This document shows, in pieces, positions 44,255 through 53,388 of a DNA stretch of 64,000 nt. Position 1 is the first letter of the stretch. Each line of letters starts with the position of its first letter. Made by a program: the position numbers and the translations under genes. The stretch covers positions 2,604,426-2,668,425 of the forward strand of contig NZ_BMIA01000001.1 of NCBI RefSeq assembly GCF_014641595.1, given 5' to 3'. The notes under the pieces were generated by a model. That model saw nothing but the letters and a program-made list of their open reading frames with translations. It was not told the DNA's origin and did no database searches. The stretch is from Dyadobacter endophyticus. GTDB lineage: Bacteria > Bacteroidota > Bacteroidia > Cytophagales > Spirosomataceae.

Positions 44255-47200
44255 TTAGAAAGTAAGATTGACTCCGAAGCTCAACGTCTTCATGTTGGGA
44301 TACGCCCCGCCGTTTCCGCTCAGGAATTCCGGGTCGCCGTTGCCAAACTTTTTAAGCGAATTAAATAGCATGAATGCATTGTCGCCGGAAACATAAATCC
44401 GCAAAGCGGTAACCTTTGCTTTTGAAAGCAGGCTTTTGGGAAGCGTATAACCCAGCTGCATGTTTTTCATGCGCATCCATGTGGCGGTGTGGTAATAGAA
44501 ATCGCTGTCGGAACCGGCTACGCCCGTTGGTGCGATCATCGGAAGCACCGAATTTACATTATCCTTGGAGTAGCTGTTCAGGGCCACATATTCCAGCCCG
44601 TTACCACCTGCACCCGAGTTGAATCCTGTACTCAGGCGGAACTTCGCACCGCTTTGTCCTTGCAGCAACATCGTCAGATCGAAATCTTTGTAATTCAACC
44701 CTATGCTTAAACCGTATTGCGTACTTGGGAAAATCGTGGTGACACCACTTGCATCGGTATTATTGGTGGTATTGAACATATAACGGTCGTTGCTGTCGAT
44801 TTTACCATCGTTGTTCAGGTCCGCAAAAATCAATCCTCCCAACATCGCTCCCGGATATTTCACGCTATTGTCGAGGTCTTGCTGCGTGCGGTAAATACCG
44901 GTTGCCTTGTACACCAGCCTGGATCCGAACGGTTGCCCTTCCAGCTTTTGATAGAGCTCAGCCTGAGGTGTTTCGTCGAAATAAACGATTTCGTTTTTGT
45001 TATAGGAAATATTTCCGTTGATGCGCAATGTCAGATTCGAGAAGTTGTGCCGGTAACCTGCCTGGAATTCGATCCCTTGGCTGTTCATCTTACCGATGTT
45101 CTCATCCGGCAGGATCAATCCCGTGTAGCTCGGAATCGACGCCTGTCTTCTACCGAGGATATTGGAGGTTTTATTTTTGAAAAGATCCATTTCGAAAGTC
45201 AGCCTGTTATCCAGAAATGCTGCTTCAAGTCCCAAATCGGTCTTTTCGCTCACCTCCCAGGTGATGTTCGGGTTCGGTGTCGACTTCACAGCAATACCGC
45301 GTGCATCTACCCCGTTCACCACCCATCCGGCGTCGTATCCATAAGCGGCGATGTATTGGAATGGGTTAACCCGGTCGTTCCCCAGGCGTCCCCACGAGGC
45401 TCTCAGTTTCAAATTGCTGATCACATTCTTTGGAATGAATGCTTCGTTGCTGATCACCCAGCCCGCCGAAACCTGCGGGAAAAAGCCGAAACGGGTTTCT
45501 TTGGGAAAGATCGGCGAGCCGTCGTACCGCGCACTGAAACCGAACAGGTATTTTTCCTTAAAGTCGTAGCTGACACGTCCGAAAAAGTTCTGGCGGCCCG
45601 ATTCCGTCGCAGTACCATCGTTATTCCAGTTCGATCTGTTGGTACTTCCAGCAAATAACTGGTCTATCAGCGGTGAATCGTAGCCAAGGCGTTGTGCCCA
45701 GAACAGGTTGTCATTATAGCTCATCTGCTCGTAAGCCACGAAAGCGTTCACTTTATGGTCTCTTGCAAATGTCGTGGCATACGAAAGCTTCACGTTTCCA
45801 GTGGTACGGAAACTCTGTTTGAAATCCTCCCTCAGACCGATGTCTTCCACTGTTCTGGATTGCTTCTTCACGATCGATCCGTCCGGAGCCCGCTCGTAGT
45901 ATGGCCACACGTAGTTAAACTGCTTATTGTAGTCGATCGTTTTCACCAGCGACAGGTAACCATCCAGCGCCAGGCCCTTCACAAACGGAATGATGTATTT
46001 CGCCCGCAGCGTTCCGCTGGCAACATCGGCCCGGTACCTGCGATAACCGGGGCTGAGCAAGCGTGCAGCCGGGTTAAGGTGCGACCATCCTTCGCCGGGG
46101 TAGCGGTAATCGCCGCCGATATAAGCTTCCTGCAACGGGCTAGTGCTCGCAAGTGATCCTACTTCACCGCCGGGGCCGCCCTGAGGCGTTTGCGTGTATT
46201 TCTCGCGGACCGAAAGGTCAAGACCTACTTCAAAATCCTTGGTTACCGACACATCGATATTACTTCTCACATTATATTGTCTCAGCTTCGACTTGTTGTC
46301 GCCACGGAGGATCCCACCTTGCGAAGCCGTACCAAGCGATAGAAAATATCTGACCCTTTCGGTACCACCGCGCATTGTCAGCGAATAACGTGTTTGATGC
46401 ACCGGCGGGCCGATCAGGGCATTCCACCAGTTTTCCGGTCTTCTTTTCCCTGTTTTGAAGGCATCCACCAAAGCGTCGGGAAAGTCGGGAGGCGTTCCTT
46501 CCAGCGCTCTTCTGTCGTTGAGCACCTTCATATACTGGAATGCATCCGCCGATTTTACTTTCATCGTCGGAGACTGCCATGCCTGCGTGGTAGAGAAATC
46601 GAATGTTGGCTTACCGGTAGTACCCCTTTTGGTAGTCACCAGAATAACCCCTCCCGCCGACTGCGCTCCATAAATGGCTGCGGAGGCATCTTTCAAGACT
46701 GAAATAGACTCTATATCATTGGGATCCAATCGGTTCAATCCATCGGGATCGGCATTGGCCACCCCGTCGATTACGATCAGCGCAGAGGTATTGCGGTAAG
46801 TGCTAGCACCCCTAACCAGGATCTGCGCATCGTCAAAACCCGGCGCGGCGCTCCTTTGCGTCACGTATACCCCAGCCATGCGGCCCGCAAGCGAGTTGGA
46901 AAGCGACGCAGCCGAGGATTTCTTAATCTCCGCGCCGGTTGTCTGCACAACGGCATTGGTCAGCTCCGACCTTTTCTGCGTACCATAACCTACCACCACC
47001 ACGTCGTTCAATTCCTGCGGCGACACGTCGAGCTTAACCTGTATTGTCGACTGCGAACCGACCTTCACTTCCTTACTCGTATAGCCGATATAAGAGAAAA
47101 CCAGCATGCTGTTCTCGTCTTTCACCCTGATAGAATAATTCCCGTCCTGGTCCGAAACGACGCCGTTGTTAGTGCCTTTCTCCAAGATATTCACGCCGGG

Positions 47201-47413
47201 TATCCCTGCGTTGTTTTCGTCGGTCACCTTTCCGGAAACAGCTTGGTCGGCCTTAATACGGGTTCCGGGTTCATGATGGGCAACCGCAGTCAGTCCGCGG
47301 CTTAACGGGCTGCTGCTCGCCCTCGGCGTCGGCGCCAGAAGACTCACCAGGGCAATCCCCCAGAAAGCGCCCAACGACTTGTGCGCATTGTCTGTAAGTA
47401 GTTTAGGTTTCAT
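44255..47413 (-). CDS. SusC/RagA-family TonB-dependent transporter
   Basis: 1052 residues. Signal sequence, CarboxypepD_reg_2-like domain (about 57-135, VSGKVTDENNAGIPGVNILE), the SusC motif VVVGYGTQKRSELTNAV, plug (VLKDASAAIYGAQSAGGVIL) and a large barrel ending in FGVNLTF. Imports oligosaccharides through the outer membrane with SusD. The predicted promoter lies unusually far upstream (47846-47876). The nearby GntR regulator, GH38-like enzyme and mannose-6-phosphate isomerase suggest a mannoside-type substrate (inference). Confidence 0.95.
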   Translation of the reverse strand: MKPKLLTDNAHKSLGAFWGIALVSLLAPTPRASSSPLSRGLTAVAHHEPGTRIKADQAVSGKVTDENNAGIPGVNILEKGTNNGVVSDQDGNYSIRVKDENSMLVFSYIGYTSKEVKVGSQSTIQVKLDVSPQELNDVVVVGYGTQKRSELTNAVVQTTGAEIKKSSAASLSNSLAGRMAGVYVTQRSAAPGFDDAQILVRGASTYRNTSALIVIDGVANADPDGLNRLDPNDIESISVLKDASAAIYGAQSAGGVILVTTKRGTTGKPTFDFSTTQAWQSPTMKVKSADAFQYMKVLNDRRALEGTPPDFPDALVDAFKTGKRRPENWWNALIGPPVHQTRYSLTMRGGTERVRYFLSLGTASQGGILRGDNKSKLRQYNVRSNIDVSVTKDFEVGLDLSVREKYTQTPQGGPGGEVGSLASTSPLQEAYIGGDYRYPGEGWSHLNPAARLLSPGYRRYRADVASGTLRAKYIIPFVKGLALDGYLSLVKTIDYNKQFNYVWPYYERAPDGSIVKKQSRTVEDIGLREDFKQSFRTTGNVKLSYATTFARDHKVNAFVAYEQMSYNDNLFWAQRLGYDSPLIDQLFAGSTNRSNWNNDGTATESGRQNFFGRVSYDFKEKYLFGFSARYDGSPIFPKETRFGFFPQVSAGWVISNEAFIPKNVISNLKLRASWGRLGNDRVNPFQYIAAYGYDAGWVVNGVDARGIAVKSTPNPNITWEVSEKTDLGLEAAFLDNRLTFEMDLFKNKTSNILGRRQASIPSYTGLILPDENIGKMNSQGIEFQAGYRHNFSNLTLRINGNISYNKNEIVYFDETPQAELYQKLEGQPFGSRLVYKATGIYRTQQDLDNSVKYPGAMLGGLIFADLNNDGKIDSNDRYMFNTTNNTDASGVTTIFPSTQYGLSIGLNYKDFDLTMLLQGQSGAKFRLSTGFNSGAGGNGLEYVALNSYSKDNVNSVLPMIAPTGVAGSDSDFYYHTATWMRMKNMQLGYTLPKSLLSKAKVTALRIYVSGDNAFMLFNSLKKFGNGDPEFLSGNGGAYPNMKTLSFGVNLTF

Positions 47414-47838
47414 AAAAAATTATTGGTTAGTAAAATCGGCAATGGCGCTATCCTTCAGTCCAGGGTTAAGAACTTAAATTTCTTACAAGTCATATTTTCA
47501 CAAAAAGCACATACGAAAGCCCGCAGACCAATATATTCAAAAATGCAAAAGCCATTAAGGCGGGAATACGGTCCGATACCGGTATAAGCGCTACCCGCAC
47601 GCCACCAACCGGTAAGCAATATACGCTACACCTGGAAAGCTGCCACAGTACGGCGGTGTGCTCAAAAGCACCGCCTGAAAAGTCGCTGTATTTTTACTAC
47701 TGCCTACCAACCCGGTTAAGCCGGGGTTCCGTCGTTTGATTTTGAATAACCGGAAGCGTCGCTCAGCATACGCTGTGCTTAAACGCCTTAAAAGGCCCGG
47801 GTAATACCGTATTCAAAATCAGCACTAAAAAATCATTT
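47414..47838 (-). ncRNA. Long structured leader of susC (untranslated)
   Basis: About 425 nt between the predicted start and the susC ATG, without an ORF of note. Structure visible in the DNA: an 11-bp inverted repeat GATTTTGAATA (47738-47748) / TATTCAAAATC (47810-47820) enclosing AGCGT/ACGCT (47755-47774) and GCCTT/AAGGC (47785-47796) hairpins, an AACCCGG/CCGGGGTT hairpin (47709-47728), and GGCGGTG/CACCGCC (47652-47675). The last has no U tract. Could be a regulatory leader, the target of an antisense RNA, or simply structured spacer. No known riboswitch family was recognised. Confidence 0.4.
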
Positions 47839-47876
47839 ATATGTACAAACATATCGACATAAAACCGAACAAACAA
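47839..47876 (-). promoter_or_regulatory. susC promoter with overlapping palindromic operator
   Basis: Minus-strand TTG (47876-47874), 20 bp, TATGTTTG (47853-47846). The palindrome ATATGTACAAACATAT (47839-47854; arms ATATGT/ACATAT) covers the -7 box and predicted start. Probable operator, most likely for the GntR-family regulator encoded 270 bp away. The remaining 236 bp to the GntR stop (47877-48112) show nothing else recognisable. Confidence 0.6.
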
Positions 47877-48112
47877 GAATTATCGTAAATAATAATTCGA
47901 TGAAAGGATATGAATATTGCAAGTAACCGTATTTCACATCTCTCGCGGATATTTCTTAATAAACAGCAAAAATGCGTTTTCAGGCCGTTTATTTGCATTA
48001 AAATACCCAGATATCAGAAATTAATCCAATATCTTGTTTTGTATTAACATACTCCGACACTATGTTTGCACAAAGACTCAGACAGAAGGTATCCGCCCAC
48101 AACGCCCGGGAG

Positions 48113-48844
48113 CTATTCTCTTACGCTTTCTACTGTATACACAAAGCTGTCGGCCCGGTAATAACCCAAGTTATACTCGATGGGCCGCTCGCCCTGATCG
48201 AATACGAAACGTTTCCTGAACAGGATAGGACTTCCCGGTTCGACCTCCAGTTTAGCCGCAATGAATTTATCGGCGGCAATCGCCCCTACTTCCTCTTTGG
48301 AGAGTGTCGCAACCACCAGATGGTCCCTTTCCAGAATATCGTAAAGCGGGCGCTTAAAATCTTCCTCGCCCGTGAGGCCTACCCTGGGATGAAAATAGGA
48401 AATGAAATAGACAAATGGCCCCTCCACCTTTCCTCTGAGACGTTCCAGTTTCAGGACTTTTTTGTCCCGGGTAATGTCGAAAAAATTGGCAACCTTTTCC
48501 TCGGGCGCAACCCAGCTTACGTGTAGTTCGAAATTTTTGACGACTATTCCGCGCGCATTCATCTCTTGCGTAAAACTCTGCCAGTTCTTTGATTTTGAAC
48601 TTATTACCGACTCAGCAACCTTCGTCCCGATACCTTTTTTCCGTATGAGGAGCCCCTCGTAGACCAATTTGTTGAGCGCCTGCCGCAAAGTCGATCTCGA
48701 TATCGCAAGCTGCTTGGCGAGTTCGACTTCATTGGGTAGGAACTTTCCATTCATGTGCTCGGGATCGTTAATGATGTTGCGAAGCAGGTTTTCGGCCTGA
48801 ACATGCAATGGAACCGGGCTTTTATGGTCGATGCTAAATTTCAT
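48113..48844 (-). CDS. GntR-family (HutC/UTRA) transcriptional regulator
   Basis: 243 residues from ATG 48844 (MKFSIDHKSPVPLH). N-terminal winged helix (about 1-75) with LPNEVELAKQLAISRSTLRQ and LVYEGLLIRKKGIGTKV. C-terminal UTRA effector domain (about 95-240; LERLRGKVEGPFVYFISYFH, PIEYNLGYYRADSFVY). HutC-type regulators sense sugar phosphates or related metabolites. It sits between the glycosidase operon and susC and probably recognises the ATATGT...ACATAT sites. Last gene of the MFS-to-GntR block, 98 bp after the GH38-like gene. Confidence 0.92.
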   Translation of the reverse strand: MKFSIDHKSPVPLHVQAENLLRNIINDPEHMNGKFLPNEVELAKQLAISRSTLRQALNKLVYEGLLIRKKGIGTKVAESVISSKSKNWQSFTQEMNARGIVVKNFELHVSWVAPEEKVANFFDITRDKKVLKLERLRGKVEGPFVYFISYFHPRVGLTGEEDFKRPLYDILERDHLVVATLSKEEVGAIAADKFIAAKLEVEPGSPILFRKRFVFDQGERPIEYNLGYYRADSFVYTVESVRE

Positions 48845-48942
48845 AATCGGAGTTAAAGTATACAATCACAAAAATAGCTAAATAGCCTGCTTGCGAAATA
48901 CCTGCGCGGCCAATGCAAACAAATAGGCTCGCGTCCGTCGGG

Positions 48943-51606
48943 CTACTCCAGAACAAAACTTGCAGGCGCATAAGCCCCGAGAGGAAAACTGAACTTCCCG
49001 CCTGAAAGGGCGATTCGGGAACCTGTGGGTTCGCCACGAAGGTTCACCGGCGTCGCAGACTTGAATGCTGACTTCGCCGGAAGTGATACGGTAATCTCGC
49101 CCGATTCTCCTGCCTGCTCCCACAATCTGAAAATCACTCCGGGGCCGTCCGGGTTCTCTCCGAATGCCGTCACCAACGCGCCGCTCCGGGATGTTGTCAC
49201 CCCCGTTTTTTGAGATTGGAGCTTTCCGCCCTGGCCGTCAGCAAAGCCGGTCAGCAGCGGTAGCCTGGCATCCCAGGCACCTTCTACGAGGTTGGACATC
49301 GTAGCAGAATGTGTGCCGACGCCCCATACACGCACTTTTTCACTCCAAGTTCCTGCCTGCCATAACGGGAAATTGGTGTTCCACATATTATTGTAAATAT
49401 TCACAAACACAGCTGGCTTACTGGGAACATGGTCCATTGAAAACTTCCACAAACCGGGCTCGCCGAGGCTGATCAAGGGTGAATCCACAGGCGACAACGC
49501 TACGCCCGACCGATCTGCCTGTGTTACCGATACGCCCGAATTGACCGCCATCAGATACTTGCTTGTGCCGGTTATGATGTCCTTGGCCGGATCAACGGGT
49601 CCGCCCAGACGGCCTATCGTAAACGCGGGACTCTTCACCGCAAAAGGAAAGCAAAGCCAGCCTCCTTCGGGATGTTTATCCGCGGTTTTGGAGTCCACAA
49701 ACCATTCCACGTCGACATAGGCAGCTTTACGCGGAAATGTAAATACCATGGTGTATTTCTTTGCCAGGCCTTCGGTATCCTCCGAAATGAGCGTGGCAAT
49801 ATCGGCAGCGGCCGAATGTGACACCTTAATATGCCAGTTTGCAGGCGTGATGGCCTTGTAGGGCAACTTATCGGCCGTCGGCATGCCGGGTTTACCCAGG
49901 TCGTTCAATCCCCAGCCTTCTTTGATCCGGCTGTATGCGTTGAACCAGGTGTCGACTTCATTACTGCTGAACCGTTCATGCAGGAACTGTCCCAGCACAT
50001 ATCCCGACGACTTATCGGCCAATTCCCGGCCCGTCGATTTTTCGATGAGCGATGAAATACCGCCTTTATTCAAATCAAAAACGATTTTGAAATGAGGTGT
50101 ATCAAACGATGGTTGCGTGTCGACGGTCGGAGTATAATCCTGTACCTGGCTTTCGGTGAATGCCACAAATCCCGAAGCCGGCACATCCTTCGCATAAAAG
50201 TACTTGCCTTTCTCCCAGGGGATTTCCACTAGTCCGGAGCGCGGCCACGGCAGCGCATTATATACGACCATGCGCTTCCCTCCGATACCTACTGAGCGGG
50301 CAAGGAGATTGAGGTGATTCGACAGCTCCTCATTCACGATATTGCCAGCATTATGAATATACCGGCGCTTTTCGTCGTAAGAATTCAGCCACTTTCTTTT
50401 GCTTCCTTTCTCGGTATTTTTGGCGTAGCTGTTCGGTAGTTTCGAATAGTCGCCATCGGCGGCAACCGGCTCAGCTTCCGCTTCTTTCATCCATTTTTTC
50501 CAATCATCGCCATAGCTGTACCGCGGGCCATATTCTGCATTCATTCCCCAGGTATGCTCGGCGTACAGCAGGCTCTGCTCGTAAGCTTTTGCCAATTTCT
50601 CCGAGACCGGTTCCATCGGGATATTCCATAATTTCATTTGCGTATGCAAGCCATCCAGTGCCGACTCCAGCGGACGGATATTTCTGGCAATTTTTGCTTC
50701 TTCCGGATTCGACAGCAACCCTTGAATCCAGGTATCGGGCGTGTCCCCCTTCACAACAGGCAACTTCGGGTTTTCGGCCAGTACCGCCCGGGCGAAATCG
50801 TCCAGCGTTCCCAAATGTATGCGTACGCCCGGCAGGTCCCTGGTGGTTCTTGCCAAAATTTCGTCCAGCTGCTTTTGGGTCGGCGGCCCCTCATTATCGT
50901 TGGTCATAATCATGCCCAGGTAGTTGCGGCAAGGCCAATCCACCGGCGGCTTTATTTCCGACCCATACAGCGCCGTGTACTGGCATAAAATTCGGGAACC
51001 ATCAGCTCCCTCCCACCAAAACAGCGGCGGAACCCGGGGATACTGACTGGCGGGATTGCAACCCAATTGGAGAAATTTAACACCCGCGTGGTTGAGCAAT
51101 ACCGGTAGCACCCACGAATGGCTCGGAACATCGGTCATTTTCGCGCTGATCGGGAGCGGCAGGCCATACGTGCGGGCAACTTTTGAGGAAAACCCCAACC
51201 CCCTTACAAGATCTTCGTAATCAAGCGACTCGGTATGGGTACTGAATGGAAATGCATGGGCGACAATGGCGCCTTCGCGGACCGCTTTTTCTACGCGCAG
51301 CCTGCGCTCGGGCGTTTGCAGCGGGCCCAGTATCTGGGCACTCAGCGGCCATCCGGGGACGGTCCACGAAAAACGTTTTTCCTTAGGGAGCCTGGCATTC
51401 TCGTCTATTATTTTCAATGCATTATCCATCATTTCCTCTCTGTACCTGGCAAATACGTTGGCGGGCAAATCGGTAAAACCAAGATCGAAATGCGTCTTGA
51501 AAACCAGCCATACATCGGTTACTTTGGACGGTTCCTGCTGCGCTTGCCCGTGTGCCGCGGTGGTCAGGGCGAAGAACATTAATAAAGACAATCTCAATAC
51601 GCTCAT
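48943..51606 (-). CDS. GH38-like/DUF5054 glycoside hydrolase, exported
   Basis: 887 residues. Signal peptide (ALTTAAHG-Q). The N-terminal catalytic (beta/alpha) domain opens VWLVFKTHFDLGFTDLPANV; the H-x-D in THFDLGFTD corresponds to zinc ligands of GH38 alpha-mannosidases. Further active-site-like motifs are PFSTHTESLDYEDL and AKMTDVPSHSW. A large beta-sandwich C-terminal half follows. DUF5054 proteins are treated as GH38 relatives; activity on alpha-mannosides is likely but not proven. It lies 28 bp after the isomerase gene. Confidence 0.83.
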   Translation of the reverse strand: MSVLRLSLLMFFALTTAAHGQAQQEPSKVTDVWLVFKTHFDLGFTDLPANVFARYREEMMDNALKIIDENARLPKEKRFSWTVPGWPLSAQILGPLQTPERRLRVEKAVREGAIVAHAFPFSTHTESLDYEDLVRGLGFSSKVARTYGLPLPISAKMTDVPSHSWVLPVLLNHAGVKFLQLGCNPASQYPRVPPLFWWEGADGSRILCQYTALYGSEIKPPVDWPCRNYLGMIMTNDNEGPPTQKQLDEILARTTRDLPGVRIHLGTLDDFARAVLAENPKLPVVKGDTPDTWIQGLLSNPEEAKIARNIRPLESALDGLHTQMKLWNIPMEPVSEKLAKAYEQSLLYAEHTWGMNAEYGPRYSYGDDWKKWMKEAEAEPVAADGDYSKLPNSYAKNTEKGSKRKWLNSYDEKRRYIHNAGNIVNEELSNHLNLLARSVGIGGKRMVVYNALPWPRSGLVEIPWEKGKYFYAKDVPASGFVAFTESQVQDYTPTVDTQPSFDTPHFKIVFDLNKGGISSLIEKSTGRELADKSSGYVLGQFLHERFSSNEVDTWFNAYSRIKEGWGLNDLGKPGMPTADKLPYKAITPANWHIKVSHSAAADIATLISEDTEGLAKKYTMVFTFPRKAAYVDVEWFVDSKTADKHPEGGWLCFPFAVKSPAFTIGRLGGPVDPAKDIITGTSKYLMAVNSGVSVTQADRSGVALSPVDSPLISLGEPGLWKFSMDHVPSKPAVFVNIYNNMWNTNFPLWQAGTWSEKVRVWGVGTHSATMSNLVEGAWDARLPLLTGFADGQGGKLQSQKTGVTTSRSGALVTAFGENPDGPGVIFRLWEQAGESGEITVSLPAKSAFKSATPVNLRGEPTGSRIALSGGKFSFPLGAYAPASFVLE

Positions 51607-51634
51607 GCTTTCCGGTAATAAAATAGCTGGTTGT

Positions 51635-53386
51635 CTATATCCTGATGTATGCTTTTAGGGTCGCACATTTTTTCCCTGCCGATTTCCCGAACGGCGTGAC
51701 CGTGTAAGCCGGCACATTGGCGGGTACTATGAATGTTTCCGCGTAATGGATCACATAGGGTTCAAAAAGTCCGTCGGGGCTCTCCACAACGGCCTCCTCA
51801 CCTTCCACCAGGTTGACTACGTTCAGGTTACCACGGGTGTAATGCGTTACCCTGGCATCAAACCAGTGCCTTCTGGTTTCAATAAACTGCGTTGCATACA
51901 GCCCGGTAGATTCCTCTCTCGAATGCCCGTTTACAGAGATTTCGGTAATGTTGTTAAACAGGTTTTCTTTGACCCAATCTTCATCGCGGTTCCAGTCGAT
52001 CACCTTTTTACCGTGCTCTATATTGATCGGCCTTGGCTTTCCGTCCAGTCCCAGCCTGCCCCAATCCCACAATTTGAAGGTAAAAATGTATGGTGTGGCC
52101 GAAATTTCGAGTACTACCGCGTTCTTTCCCGAACAATGGACCGTTCCGGCCGGTATCAGAATATGGTCATGCTTCTTGACCGCCAGCTTGTTGACGTATT
52201 TTTCGGCATCAAAGTCGGTCGAACCGTTCTGGGCATCTTCCAGATCCGTGATCATCTGGGCCGCATTCACATCTTTACACGTACCCAGGTATACGCAGGC
52301 ATCATCGCCAGCTTCGAGAAAGTAATAGCTTTCGTCCTGGGTATAATCCATGCCAAACTGCTCCTGGATGTAAGCCCTGGTAGGATGCACCTGCAAGCTC
52401 AGGTTCCCGCCCTCCATGGTATCCAGGAAGTCGAACCGGATCGGGAACTCGGCACCAAATTGCTTGTAGACCGATTCCCCGAGCAGCTGTTTGGGGCGGG
52501 TTAATACCAGGTTAATCGAGGGGAGTTCGAAAATATACTCCCCCAATTTGAAAAGAAGGCTATTCTCTTCCGGAACGCAGTCAAAGCCCCAGGCATAATT
52601 CACTTCGTCGCGATCCAGGTCTGCCACTTCTTTAAGCCATTGTCCTCCCCATGGGCCGGGATCAAAAAAGGGAACGACGCGAAAAGGCTGGTTTACGGCC
52701 TTATCCAGGCCCTTTTTGTATATCTCCGCACCCACCATTTTAGGTTCACCGGCGAGGTGAGTATCCAGGAAATAATCAATCAGGTCGAAAAGCCTCTCCT
52801 TATGCCTGTCCAGGACACGCCAGTCGACGAAATAACCTTGCTTGTATTTCAGTGCAAATGCTTCGTCGAGGTTATTCATTCCAAAATTCCCGACCTCTTT
52901 CCGTTTCATACGTTTCTGGATCTCCCAACGCGCCAGATCGGCATAGATCAGGATATCCGCGTCGGCAAAAAGGGCGGCGCCTTCTCCCAACACCACCACT
53001 GTACCCGCCGTGATCGCCCGCAGCTCGGCCTGCGCCTGCGCCACCAAGTCCATTTCAAAAAAATCCTTCATTTCCAGGCTATTCATTTTCCCGAAAACAG
53101 GATCGTCCGTCACAAACGGGTACACCATTTCCCTGATTTCTTCGGTGTCTTTCAGGAAGTCACCGGTGTTCAGCAAGGCTACGGTTTCAAGGTTCGTTCT
53201 GATCGCGTCCAGTATTTCGGCTGTATCAACGCCATGATACAGCTCTATGCAAATCACCGTCTTAGTTTTGTTTTTGGACACGACAAGACGCTTCACCTCC
53301 GTAAAGATATTTTCCCAGCCGGCCATGCACAGCTCTGACGATTTGCTGACTTCAACAAATGGAAACTTGTCGTAATTGGAACGCAT
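51635..53386 (-). CDS. Class I mannose-6-phosphate isomerase with N-terminal kinase-like domain
   Basis: 583 residues, versus 300-400 for ManA. The C-terminal half is a type I phosphomannose isomerase cupin: zinc ligands Gln332, His334 (LQVHP), Glu352 (DESYYF) and His417 (IPAGTVHCSG), plus GPWGGQWLKE. It interconverts mannose-6-P and fructose-6-P. The first roughly 215 residues resemble a P-loop nucleoside/uridine-kinase fold (TVVVLGEGAALFADADILIY, then ADLARWEIQKRMKR) but the Walker A position reads ICIELYHGVD, with no GxxGxGK[ST]. So this domain is probably non-catalytic and perhaps regulatory. Two bp after the ROK kinase gene, so the pair would phosphorylate and isomerise mannose. Confidence 0.85.
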   Translation of the reverse strand: MRSNYDKFPFVEVSKSSELCMAGWENIFTEVKRLVVSKNKTKTVICIELYHGVDTAEILDAIRTNLETVALLNTGDFLKDTEEIREMVYPFVTDDPVFGKMNSLEMKDFFEMDLVAQAQAELRAITAGTVVVLGEGAALFADADILIYADLARWEIQKRMKRKEVGNFGMNNLDEAFALKYKQGYFVDWRVLDRHKERLFDLIDYFLDTHLAGEPKMVGAEIYKKGLDKAVNQPFRVVPFFDPGPWGGQWLKEVADLDRDEVNYAWGFDCVPEENSLLFKLGEYIFELPSINLVLTRPKQLLGESVYKQFGAEFPIRFDFLDTMEGGNLSLQVHPTRAYIQEQFGMDYTQDESYYFLEAGDDACVYLGTCKDVNAAQMITDLEDAQNGSTDFDAEKYVNKLAVKKHDHILIPAGTVHCSGKNAVVLEISATPYIFTFKLWDWGRLGLDGKPRPINIEHGKKVIDWNRDEDWVKENLFNNITEISVNGHSREESTGLYATQFIETRRHWFDARVTHYTRGNLNVVNLVEGEEAVVESPDGLFEPYVIHYAETFIVPANVPAYTVTPFGKSAGKKCATLKAYIRI

Positions 53387-53388
53387 TA

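Noticed and set aside
47652..47675. GC-rich stem GGCGGTG/CACCGCC as a terminator in the susC leader
   Set aside because: No U tract follows on the minus strand; kept only as a leader structure.
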